From positions 32,066,022-32,130,021 of the forward strand of contig CM022665.1 in NCBI GenBank assembly GCA_012295275.1: 64,000 nucleotides of DNA, written 5' to 3'. Positions 38,141 through 48,999 of the stretch are shown in pieces (position 1 is the stretch's first letter; each line of letters begins with the position of its first letter). The stretch comes from Chrysomallon squamiferum (Eukaryota > Mollusca > Gastropoda > Neomphalida > Peltospiridae). A program made the translations under genes and the position numbers. The notes under the pieces were generated by a model. That model had not been told where the DNA came from, made no database searches, and saw nothing but the letters and a program-made list of their open reading frames with translations.

Positions 38141-38221
38141 CTAGACTGACTTGAGTGTCACAGTGCCCATAACTCTGTTACCAAGAAGAAATATATGCTG
38201 CAGTTCTTGTCTGATAGCATC
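38141..38221 (-). CDS. Terminal exon of minus-strand gene A
   Basis: Acceptor CCCTGTCAG, phase 0, then 26 codons to TAG at 38141-38143. It reads DAIRQELQHIFLLGN and ends RVMGTVTLKSV. The frame is also open for 18 codons before the acceptor, so the exon may start further upstream. It joins in phase to the AAG|GTGAGA donor at 38697 across a short intron of about 475 bp. The stop lies about 0.54 kb before the gene B start codon on the same strand. No AATAAA was identified before gene B. Confidence 0.5.
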   Translation of the reverse strand, partial: DAIRQELQHIFLLGNRVMGTVTLKSV

Positions 38222-38696
38222 CTGACAGGGCCATAATGCAGCAAATCCATTTGTTTGGGCCAGCAAATCAGCCACAAATTAAAATCCATAATATTGATAG
38301 CTAATTTCAATATCGAGAATCAGTGAAGTGCTGTCCAACACACACTGAGTACAGCAAAATGCATTTTCCAATAGTCAACTGTCTGCACAATTTCCTCAAC
38401 CCACAAATGTAAGTTTACATTGTGTGATAAAACAATTATCTGTTCCCACAAAAATAAGTTTAATTCAGTTCATTTTATTTGTTTCTTCAGAAAGACACAA
38501 ATTAATCAAATCCTGTTTTAATCATTAAAGAAAGAGAGAAGGAAAAAATGAACAACAAATCATTCTTCTATGTAATTTTAAAAAAATTACCCAAACTAGC
38601 CAAAATTCAGTTACTTATAATCCATTACCAAAGTAATTACATCTATGATACAAACTAAAATGCCATTAGTTTTGTGTATATTGGGTGACATCTCAC

Positions 38697-38862
38697 CTTG
38701 TGCCCATGTTTCACCGTCACTGCTTTCATAACATCACAGCATGTAATCTTCAATACACATTTCCCATTCAGTGTGCAGATCAGTTCAACTGAAGAAGCAC
38801 GTGGGTGTACAGTGACACAGCATATGTGACCAATGCCATGGAAGCTTTCTTCATTATCAGAG
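38697..38862 (-). CDS. Internal exon of minus-strand gene A (beta-rich segment)
   Basis: 55 codons, strong donor CACAAG|GTGAGATG, phase 2 in and 0 out. It begins SDNEESFHGIGHICCVTVHP; the middle reads VELICTLNGKCVLKITCC, followed by DVMKAVTVKHGHK. Alternating hydrophobic residues and a Asn-Gly turn suggest consecutive beta strands followed, in the next exon, by a helix (IRQELQHIF). That layout occurs in several small domains including PTB-like folds, but I cannot assign one. The acceptor used is CATATAG at 38863; GTGCAG about 14 bp upstream (38877) is an alternative. A second minus frame and a plus frame are also open over parts of this island. Confidence 0.48.
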
Positions 38863-40307
38863 CTATATGCAGTGGGCTTGTCACTGCACTTGCAACATCA
38901 ACTTTGGCAGCAGTACCAACAGCAGCAACTTTACCCAACTGCTGACCACTCTCTTGAGTTTACATGATGATAAAAATGCCAGTGCTATCAGTTACCATGA
39001 CACAATATGCAGTCATTATAGAAGAAAAAAAAGAGAGAAACAGCCACCAGAATTGGCAGACACTTGCATACAGTAAGTGCAATATTGTCTCATTACTCCT
39101 AGGGGAAAATGAACAGTGTATGGAGTAAAGCTGCACCAGTTATCTGTCTGGTGGTAATTTAGAAGAATGAACAGGCTATATATCCCTGTTGTTACACTGC
39201 AGCCTACACAACACTGCCGAGTAAAAACAAAGAATAAGAAAAAGGTGTGCTGTAAACACGTAACACACACACACATTACTATATAACTTGTTTTGTCTTT
39301 GATATCAGTATGACACTTTTTACCTATTGATCAAAGAAGCAGAAAGGTTGGTGTGATATTGTAGATAATGCTAAATAGGCACAGCTTTATGTGGTTTTAG
39401 TATCACAGAGCTTTCTGTGAATTTCTGTGAATTTATTAAAATGGCGCTTTTTTTGAATTTACTATCAACACAGAAGTTTTTTTGAATTAATGATACCAGT
39501 TTTCTGTGGAATTTATTATTAAAGTTTTTTAAAGATTGACTATCACACTGTGGATTTATTTTGTCTTCTAAATATAAAGGTCATTTAACGTTGCTGTTTT
39601 TTTCCTGATAAAGTTTTTTTTGTTTTTGTTTTAAAAAAACAAAAAACAAAAAATCAATTGATTTTTATTGAGCAATTTGAAAAACAACTATAATTTATAG
39701 GTCATTTATCAGTCTAGATTAACTGACAAGCAGCATGTGTGGAATGTGAATTTCATCTTTGTAATATATTTTCTCTATAATGGTTATCATTTTCAGTTCT
39801 TTAATTGTATAAAAATTATTAAAGAATATTCTTATACATATACAGATGGTGTGCTTTTACATTTTAAGTGCTATACAATGAAAAATGTTTAATAAAATAA
39901 AATTTTAAGTATTACTGATGTAATATTATTTAATTAAAATAATATAATTAAATATATTTGCAACATTAAAATAAATAGATAAATAAATTTTAAGAATAAT
40001 CAAATAGCAAGTAACTGTGTAACTGAAAATCTGTTGTTAGTGCTCATTTTAGTCAATCATAACATGGAACTAAACAATTTGATGATAAAATTCCTATTTT
40101 TCAAAAATATACAGAACTATGTATACAGAACAATGAAGCATTATTTATGAAAACTTCCAGCTGCAGTGTTCTAATAACAATAAATAAAATAATAGCAGCC
40201 TCTGCCCCTTGCTTGGTTTGTGTCATTTTCTGTTATACTAGTAAACAAGTTATTCCATTAATTGATAGACATGAATGATGCATAATCTCTAACTTGTGGA
40301 CAAATAC

Positions 40308-40344
40308 TGATTTCCATATTCCATAAATGTTCCAGACTTTTTGT
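40308..40344 (-). CDS. Candidate 37-nt exon of gene A
   Basis: Very strong acceptor: a long pyrimidine tract from about 40393 down to TTATAACAG. Phase 1 in, phase 2 out. In that phase it reads KKSGTFMEYGN. The donor (TCA|GTATTT) is only fair. Its phases join the 46.7 kb exon to the 38.9 kb exon exactly, which is the main reason to keep it. Confidence 0.33.
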
Positions 40345-40624
40345 CTGTTATAACCCCAAGAGGGAATTGCAGGAGGAAAAAAAACAAAAAACAACTCCAG
40401 ACTTATTCCTTTTATTCTGCCAACATTTCTTATGTGCATATAGATCATTTCTGAGTGGATGAAACCATTTCGGTCACACTGAACTGTGATATACAGAAAC
40501 AGAGAAAGTGAGCCTGTTGACAGTTGTGAAAGAGATGTTGCTTAGTGCATGTAGTATAAGACTAATCCGTAATATTCATTTTCCTCTATTCTGTCTCCAC
40601 ATATCATGCATAGATCACAACAAG

Positions 40625-41060
40625 AAACATATGTAAGAATATATAAATGAGTTTTTCAGTCCATTAAAAGAATAAACAGGATAGGTTTTTCAATATGTTA
40701 TAAGCATAAAATTATAAGAAAGACCTAATGGTTTATTACATTGTGTTATGTGAATAAACTTAACAGGTTTTCAATACATAAGTAACATGTATAAGAACAA
40801 ACTGAATGTGGTTTTCCTAAATAAACACATGTAAGGACAAACTGAATATATCTTCAATTTGTTACTAAAAACACATAAAAAGACTATATTTGACAGCATT
40901 TTCAATGTGTTATAAGAAAGATATACAAGAACAAATTGGATGAGGTTTTCTATGTGTTATAGGAAACACAGAACAGAACATAGTGGACTGAATTTTAAGT
41001 TCCTTAAAAAAAAAAAATTAAATTAATATTTTGAATGCACATACAAATATACTGAACATG
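40625..41060. repeat. Tandem repeat, unit about 60 bp
   Basis: Seven or eight imperfect copies of a unit containing 'ttttcaatatgttataag' and 'aagaacaaactgaatg'. Examples begin near 40687, 40768, 40828, 40896 and 40950. Confidence 0.8.
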
Positions 41061-41699
41061 ATTTTCAAAGCTTTTAAAAAGAAAAAAGAACCCCAAAAAG
41101 CATGCACATAGTGGTTGCATGCCCTCAGCATTCCACATCTTACTGCAGGATAACACAGTTGCATTTGACAGGTTTGAGATGGAAAACATAATCATTTACT
41201 GAGGCAAATTAACTTCTTTAGCTCATGGAATTCTGCTTCATATTTTTTTACTTAATTTTAATTTTTTTGGTTTTTGTTGTTGTAAATTTTATACATTTAG
41301 TCTTCCAGAATGCTACTTTGGCATTTTGCATACTGGCTGTATTGAAAGCATTTGAAAGTTCTCTGAAATTACAAGCACAACAAACTGAGAAAAAAAAAAT
41401 TAAAACAAAAAAATAAAATAAAATGGCACACACACACACACAAAAAAATAAAAATAAATAAATATATAATAAATAAACAATAGTAATAAAAATAAATAAA
41501 TAAAATTAAGAAATAAGAAACAGAAAAAAAAAAGAAGAAAAAAGATAAAGGTATATACACTATAACAATAATTAGGCAAAATTTAAAAAGTCATAAATAA
41601 TTTCCTAAATAATACAGAGAAAGATTAATGCAGGATGTATTAATTTTATCTATCACATAAAATATTTTAATAATACAGAACACTAAACTGAGTGTTTAC

Positions 41700-42020
41700 A
41701 AGAGATTATCAGTCTCTTTAGTGGCCTTTGTACATTATTTCCCATTCCAACCAATGTAACTAAATCCACACTTGTTCTTCTTACTGTTCTTTAGTATATT
41801 ATTTGAGGCAGAATTAATTGAATAGTCTTTGATGAAAAGGTAGCACAATGTTAAAGAAATCATATTAGTTTAGAAGTCAATTCTTATGATGACCCACTGA
41901 CTTATTTGGTATTTCAAAAGATCCAGTATGTTGTCCTGTATATGGGAAAGAGAAATGTAAAATATCCATTGCTGCTAATGAAAAACAGAATATAAAAGAT
42001 ACCTTGCTGCTAAAGAAAAA
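41700..42020 (+). mobile_element. Rearranged SINE copy
   Basis: The body core 'tttcccattccaaccaatg' at 41738-41756 is followed about 180 bp later by 'gtcctgtatatgggaaag' and 'tatccattgctgctaatgaa', then by a second 'agataccttgctgctaaaga'. The 3' body block is thus duplicated in tandem (about 38 bp), and extra sequence has been inserted between core and 3' block. Confidence 0.5.
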
Positions 42021-42982
42021 GTATAATAATTTATAATTAAAACTGTATGCAAAGACATTATTTATTCTAAATATCAAGCAAATGGAATTGCCAAATCTTA
42101 CTATTAAAACAAACTTCTTGTCAAAATCTGACAAAAATAGTTTTAACCTAATTTCATAATTTTCTAAGACTTACTTACTGTTTAAAGTACAAGTATGTGG
42201 GAGTGTACGTTAAAAACAAGAAAAGAAAAAAATTAACCACCCACCCCTACACAGTGAGGATATAACTACAATATCAACAGACTGGTTTACTAAGAAAATA
42301 TGAAACAAATGTTAAAATGTCAGTTAATGATGGGGATCAGTGTATATATTGCATAACACATGTTATTGGATAACATACAAATTGACTTCACATTTAACAA
42401 ACTGGTAACTTGTCACAGAATAAATCTGCAATTAACTGAAACACTATCCTAAGTTACCACACCTGAATGAAAACTAAGTCTAGTTCAGTAGAGGATCCAA
42501 AATAAGAATAGGTGGTACCCAATCATGTTGGTGGCTAGACTTTTGAAATGAACTCAAGTTTCATTATAAAGAAACAAATATTTCAAATTTTAATTAAAAA
42601 ATAAATAAAAATAAAACCATCTGTCAATGAATTATAATCCTAGCTCAGGGGAGGATACAATATATAAGAAGGGGGGAGAGAGACAACAATGTCCAAAGGT
42701 ATGATCCAAAATGATGAAGGGAGGTGTGCAATAGGATGTGACTATAACTTTGAAGATTTTTTTTTTTTTTTTTTTTTTAAGTTGCATTAAAAGAAAATCT
42801 GTAAAAAAGAAAAGAAAAAAATCAAACACACAAAAAAAACCTCAGCCAGCAAAAGGAAAAAAAAATAAAGTGGCATATGCCATTTAGGACCCCCACTGGA
42901 TCTGCACACATAAATGTATTTGCATGTTTTGTGCTAATTTGAAAATGTTCTCTATGTTGTTAATTACTGATGTGGCAATTAG

Positions 42983-43013
42983 CCAGAAGAAAGCAGAATG
43001 AAGTGGTTTTCAG
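42983..43013 (+). CDS. Possible plus-strand mini-exon
   Basis: Acceptor GGCAATTAG and consensus donor TTTTCAG|GTAAAGA flank 31 nt. Two frames are open (for example PEESRMKWFS). There is no partner exon nearby on the plus strand, so it is low confidence. Confidence 0.15.
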
Positions 43014-43109
43014 GTAAAGATAGCGGTAAGTGAAAGTTCTGTCAGTGTTATCTGAATCTGTTTTATTAGACACTTACAGCATCTTAACAGCTCTGAAAAA
43101 GCTGAGTGA

Positions 43110-43960
43110 ACAAATGAGGTATATAAATAAATAAAAGTTAGAAAAAGACAAAGATGAAAGAAGAAAAGAAAGAAATGAAAATGAAGTGAAAGAAAAAAGA
43201 ATGAAAAAGAAAAGAAAGAAGATATAATTAAATAAATTAACTGAAAAAATAAAAATAAAATAAAAGCAAAAAGATAAAAGAGGGAAGAAAAAAGTAAAAT
43301 TTTAAAAAATATATAAAAAGAAAATTATTATAAAAAAGTTAAAGACAGAAAGAATCTTAAAGTAAAAGAATAACAGAATAAAAAAAAGAAGATAAAAGAA
43401 TCAAAGAAACTAAATACAATAAAGAAAATTAAAAAGGAAACAAAAGTAAAAAGAAATTTAAAAAGATGAAGGAAAAATGAATGAAAGAAACAAAAGAAAA
43501 ATTGAAAATAAAAACTTGAGAAAAAGAAAAGAAATGATAAAGGAAGAGAGAAGTAAAAAAGAAAAAATAGAGATAAGAAAATAGAACGAAGAAAGGAGAA
43601 AAGTAATTAAGGTAAAAAAGGGAGAAAATTATAAAAAAAAAATAAAAAAAAAAAAAAAACAAAAAACAAAACAAAAAAAAACAAGACAAAATGTAAAATA
43701 AAAAGAATGAAATAGAAAGTATAGCAAAAATTAAATAAACAATAAAACCAGGAAAAACAAAATAGAATATAAGAATAACGAATAAGAGAAAAAAGAGAAA
43801 AAACCAAAATAGAAAGAAAGAAATTAAATAACATGAAAAACAAAAGAAAAGGGAAAGAAAAAATGAAAACTAAATCACAAAGAGAAAAGAAAGAAGAATA
43901 AAATAAATTTAAAAATTAATACAAATTAATACAAAAAAATTAAAATAATAAAATGGAATT
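43110..43960. repeat. A-rich purine tract, about 850 bp
   Basis: The plus strand is almost entirely A and G with a few T, in AAAGAAAATAAAA-like motifs. It has no stable unit and gives Phe/Leu/Ser frames on the minus strand. It shows the strongest purine/pyrimidine strand bias in the window. Confidence 0.85.
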
Positions 43961-44439
43961 AACACCTTAAAGAATGATATCTAAAAAGTGCTCAATATAT
44001 AGAAGAAAATAAAATTAAATCATGTGTGTATTCTTTAAGATAAAAAAAAAAAATTCTGTATCAAATGACAGCAGGCAAGCTGTCTACAGAAAATAATTGA
44101 AATCTGATGACCTACATTGTAGCTTAAAACTTCAAAAAAGCCATATTATCGGTCTTACTTTTTATATCATGTAGAATACAAGTTTATAACAGACTGAAAA
44201 ATAGTACACAATAAGATGACTCAGAAAAACCAAAGAAGTAGGTTATGTTTATGAAATGAAGATAAATTTTTAAAATGTGTTAGAATTTCTTTTCATATAG
44301 GGCCTAGCTATTAATTATTTTATACAGACTTAAATACTTAATTTGTTTAATATAATTATTTTGCACATGACTTTCATTATATAAATGTAAATATAAATAA
44401 TAACAGTCAGAAAACTAGCTGGTTAATTATATTATTAAA

Positions 44440-44720
44440 GTTTTAGGATGAAATAAATTATGATACTATTATAGATCTTGGGTTTAAAACATTAAAATAT
44501 TATTACAAACTGAGTTTGAAAAAAATACAATGCTATATTAAACTATTACAGATTTTAAGTGATTGAGAAAAAAATAAAATTAAATTATTATTATACTGTT
44601 ATTATTTCATGTTTGAATAAAAATAACACTATTATAAATCTGGGTTTCGAAAATATTATTATACATCTATAAATTTTAGTTTCAGTATATTATTACATTA
44701 CAGGTTTGAATTTGAAGTTA
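44440..44720. repeat. Degenerate tandem repeat, unit about 50 bp
   Basis: Blocks like 'actattatagatcttgggtt' and 'actattataaatctgggttt' recur with 'aaatattattac' between them; about five worn copies. Confidence 0.55.
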
Positions 44721-45343
44721 TTAATAAATTCTGCAAAGCAATTACGCAACTTGTTATATATCTTTGCTTCTCAAGTCATATGTTAAGGCTTAAATAATCA
44801 GTTTGATTATACTTTTTTTTTTTTTTTAATTATATTATTTTATTGTGCCCATCTTCAGAGACTTGAAACAGGTGTAAAACAATTCAGTTTTCAGTTTAAT
44901 ATAACTTTACATAAAAAAAGAGTCAATTTTATATATTTAAGGAGCATTTTGGAACTGGAAATAATCCAATAATCTTTGCAGTAGAAAAGTTATCTATGAA
45001 TCTTTACTAGCTAAGATACATTACACACAATGATGTTGAAGAAATATGTTGAATAACCAGGATTATTGGTTTTATTTCAAAATACATATTACAGTGGTTG
45101 GTCCAGTGTTCTGAAAAGGTTGTGTCTCTGAATTGTTGTTGACAGGATTTTCATTATATAACAAACTAACTAAATAACTAACTAAATAAATAGGTAAGTA
45201 AGTAAGTAACTAAGTAAGTAAATAATAAATAATAATAATAATTGTAATAATAATGTCTGTTAAAGTGGATATAATTTTCATTATAAATAAATAAATATGT
45301 AAATGTAAACAGATCTGTAAATGTAAATTAACTTTCATTACAA

Positions 45344-45384
45344 AATAATAATAATAATAAGAAGAAGAAGAAGAAGAAGAAGAA
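45344..45384. repeat. Compound (ATA)n-(AGA)n microsatellite
   Basis: AAT triplets pass directly into GAA triplets. Confidence 0.95.
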
Positions 45385-45983
45385 CTGGTCTGCCAAAATT
45401 GGGAGAAGGCATGGAGCAGATTCAGCTATCTAGATCTATGTGAGATGATCACTGTGGTTTATTTGTATGTAAATACACACATCTACATCTGCCTGCAGTC
45501 TGTTATGCAGTTGGTGTTGTCTACACAGGGCACACACATGGTTCTGAATTTCACTTGTTATGAAAGAGGGGTTGTAATGAGTTTGTCTTGTACACTGTTT
45601 CTAACCATAAATCAACAACAGATAAACAAACACACTTGTCAGTATAAACACAGATTTGCTTTAAAGAGATAAAAAAAAAAAATGTGATGATATTATTGCT
45701 GCAAATACTGCCTGCCGAATACAATGCTATTTGCTTGGTGCATGAAAATAAATAAATCAATATGTAACAAAAACAATGTTTTAAAAAAAATAAAAAAATA
45801 AACAAACCACAGAAGAATAATGATATGCTTGAAAAAGTTGATGTGCTGCAACTGAAAACAGTAATATCAGTCAGTTGTTTTAGCAGGCAGTTTTGAAAAA
45901 CACAGACAATAAGAAAAACAAAAATAATAATTAAAACAATCACAATATTAGAATACTTATTTTACAACTGAAATACAAAGGAG

Positions 45984-45987
<4 letters not shown>

Positions 45988-46044
<57 letters not shown>

Positions 46045-46045
46045 T
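45988..46045. repeat. Compound (TA)n-(CA)n microsatellite
   Basis: About 21 TA units, then about 7 CA units. Confidence 0.95.
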
Positions 46046-46505
46046 AAAATAATAAAATAAATAATTAATAAAATTTCGAAGAAGAAATTAAATAAATACA
46101 ATACAAACACTATTTTCAGCAAGATCCAGATATTTATTTGGTTATGTAAAAAAAAAAAAAACCCAAAAACAATTATTGATTAAAACATAATTTTTAAAGT
46201 TTTTGTCAATTTTTTAAATACTCTGATCATTTATTATGTATTAAGTGTGCAGAATTTGTATTAAGCTACCAAATAGGAAATCAGAATATCATGTTCTTTG
46301 TTCATGTTACTTCTATAACCCTTGTATGTTCCCTGACAGAAAACCTGTATTATAAACATCTTATCAGAAAACCCAAATATCATTATACAAATTTTATTTA
46401 ATAATAATAACAATAATAAATCCATAGAATCTGTCATATATTTCTATAATATTATAAACTTCCTATTAAGAACCAACTATGTCATAAAATACCTCCTGCA
46501 ATTAG

Positions 46506-46564
46506 GAGACCTCGATCTCATACACACCAGTTATATACACAATGCAGAAAAAGTGTACTTCAAG
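46506..46564 (+). CDS. Possible plus-strand exon
   Basis: Acceptor CTCCTGCAATTAG and a very strong donor TTCAAG|GTAAGACT flank 59 nt. All three frames are open. The phase-1 one reads DLDLIHTSYIHNAEKVYFK. There is no supported partner exon on the plus strand. It lies in an intron of gene A on the opposite strand. Confidence 0.25.
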
Positions 46565-46679
46565 GTAAGACTCCTAATACATAACAAACATGACAAAAGA
46601 AGGTGAAAAGTTATACATAAAATGTTGCAACAGGACTAAATATCAAGCGACTATGCGTGAAAACAACTGACTTTTTGAC

Positions 46680-46738
46680 CTGATTGGTTCTGAAGTGTGC
46701 TGGAAATCTGTTTAATACTTTCTTGAAGATTAGTAAGC
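46680..46738 (-). CDS. Candidate internal exon of gene A (coiled-coil-like)
   Basis: 59 nt with a very good acceptor (TGCCATTTCCAG) and donor AATCAG|GTCAAA, phase 2 in and 1 out. It reads LTNLQESIKQISSTLQNQS, with hydrophobic spacing typical of a short coiled coil. Upstream of the acceptor the same frame is open for five codons to a TGA. Before that come 40 more open codons (including LSLWAAEIGFF), so a longer exon interrupted by one stop is an alternative reading. Confidence 0.42.
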
Positions 46739-46999
46739 CTGGAAATGGCATCATAAAATCATTGCATGTCAATTGAAGTGAAAAAGCCAATTTCCGCAGC
46801 CCACAGAGACAGAGAGTTATTCAAATTAGTGACTCTCGTCTGTGACTCACTCTTACAGTTTAGTGAGCATGTCACAAAATGTTAGCGATTGTCTTCACAG
46901 ATGTGTGAAGAACTGAAACCAGTTGATTTTCTGAATTTTTTTTTTTTTTTTTTTAAATAAAATTTAAAAAAAGACTGAAAAAGTTTTAATGTGCAATTT

Positions 47000-47864
47000 G
47001 CAAAACTGAGACAGGTTCATTTCCAGAAAAATATTTTAAAAATGTTGTGCATGTAATATAAGCTTGAATACAAAGTAATTGTTTTAAAAGGAAACTATTT
47101 CTTTTTTTGCTTTTACTTCTATTTCTTACTTTTTTTCTATTTTTTTTAATGAAAAGAAATCATGAAATTATAACATTTTCTCTTTCATATATACTAATAT
47201 AATGATAAAAACACTTGTAACAATTATAATGTGGTGGTAAGGGAAATTAATCCATGTAGACTACTACAGAATATATTATAATTATCTCCCTTGTATAAGA
47301 AAAGAAGAAGAAAAGAAGCAACTATCTTTTTTCTCTTAAAAAAACAATACTTTTGTATATAATCACTGTAACATTAAAATAATATTATCTACTGCTCATA
47401 CCTCATATTTAAACAAAACTAATTTTTTTTTTAAAAGAAAGAGAAAAAGATTATAAATTATTAATTCATTTTTGTCTCTTTACAGACATTAATAGTTTAT
47501 GAATAATATATATGGAAATACACTATTAGATTTTGATATCTGGTAATAACAATTTCAGGCCTGTCTGGACAAATTGTTCTATGAATTATATATAAAACAC
47601 CACAACGCAAAGCAGGAAAGAATTAGTATTTGTGTCTGATAGTAACCATAACATATATTTATGGCTGAAGTATATTTTTGTCTAAAACTGTGATGAATAT
47701 TACAATGTTTTTGTTTTAAAAAGTCTAGAAATTAAGTCTTACAACTGAAACAGAAATTTTATGAAATGTTTCTAAACTAACTGTTATTTATCAAAATATA
47801 CTTATATTTATTTATTAAATTATTTGTTCTTTATTTTAGACTTGTATTTTAAGAGCATGTTTTT

Positions 47865-47899
<35 letters not shown>

Positions 47900-48100
47900 T
47901 TGTGGCTCTTGTTTGTTGTTTTGCTGTCTTTTTATAAGCAGATGGTTTCATTATATTACAAGCCATTTATCAAAATATTATTTATTTGACATCAAAACAA
48001 GTGACCCCCCCCATAAAAAATTATGTGTGGTCAAGAAGCAAACAGTTATTTATATTAACAGACAATATTTTGTTTCTGCTACATTTTTCTAAATAGACAT
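47000..48100. other. Spacer inside the gene A interval
   Basis: Nothing coding was recognised. It contains T-rich and TTA microsatellite stretches (47868-47900). The exon needed to connect 48129 (phase 1) with 46738 (phase 2) should lie between these two positions, but none could be identified. Confidence 0.4.
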
Positions 48101-48128
48101 AAAAAAGGAATATATAAAATTTACTAAC

Positions 48129-48186
48129 CTGACACAAACTTCGTCGCATCTTCAGCCTGATCCAGAATTTGTACAAAATACAGATA
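48129..48186 (-). CDS. Internal exon of gene A
   Basis: 58 nt. The acceptor is excellent (CTTTTTCCCCCCCTAG) and the donor good (TGTCAG|GTTAGT). In phase 0 it reads YLYFVQILDQAEDATKFVS and ends in phase 1. It follows the 51.9 kb exon in phase. One other frame is open, but it has a less natural composition. An amphipathic helix is likely. Function unknown. Confidence 0.5.
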
Positions 48187-48999
48187 CTAGGGGGGAAAAA
48201 GTCCTTAATAATAATATTTTATTTTAGGCCAGGACAGAAAAATATCAAAAGAATCACCAGTTTCTCCTTAGATGGCACAATTTCACTGCAGATTGAAAAA
48301 TAATTGTTTCTTCTGATTTTTCTCTTTGTTAATATGTTTGTTAGAATCCACAAAATGTCTTACAGTTTCACCATGTACTTGGAGAGGTTTGTTTTTAATT
48401 GTAACATAAATATCTAGCAGAAAAATTCAGTTTTCATATCTCAGTTTTCAAAAATCCATTAACAATTGTTTTATAAACAACATTTCTATAGAATTTGTAT
48501 GTATTTATGTTATTATTATTATTATTATTTATTTAAAATGCTTTGTATTAACATCTGAAAAAATGTTTAGTCTACCAGTGTCTAAATATGAATGCTAAAT
48601 TTATTTAAGATTTGATTTTTACCAAAGTAAGTTTTAAAGTTAATTTTAAGGTAAATTTCACTTCATCAAAATAAAATTTTCCCACATATTACACAAAACA
48701 ATGAAGCTCACTGTATTAACAAAGAAAGTTAACACAGTTGTCTAAAATACATACCAAAATATATCAAGAAATATTAGAAAAAATTAATAGCTTCCTAAAA
48801 CAAAGAAATAGTCATTTGAAAAATTAACATTATTTCCAAAAACAAAAACTGATTTGACTTATAATATTCATAATAAAATTTAACATAATTTTCTAAAACA
48901 CTAACCAGTGTAGCTATAACATACAGAATAATTTTCACAAAGATGTTTTTCACTATGAAAAATTAAATCTTCTCTGTTGTAAAAAGACCAGTAACAAAA

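Noticed and set aside
43429-43843. Phe-rich frames of 78-86 codons
   Set aside because: Translation of the A-rich purine block.
45551-45943. 130-codon minus-strand frame, the longest in the window
   Set aside because: Phe/Leu/Ile/Ser-rich composition from A-rich sequence, no splice or start context, no domain-like pattern.
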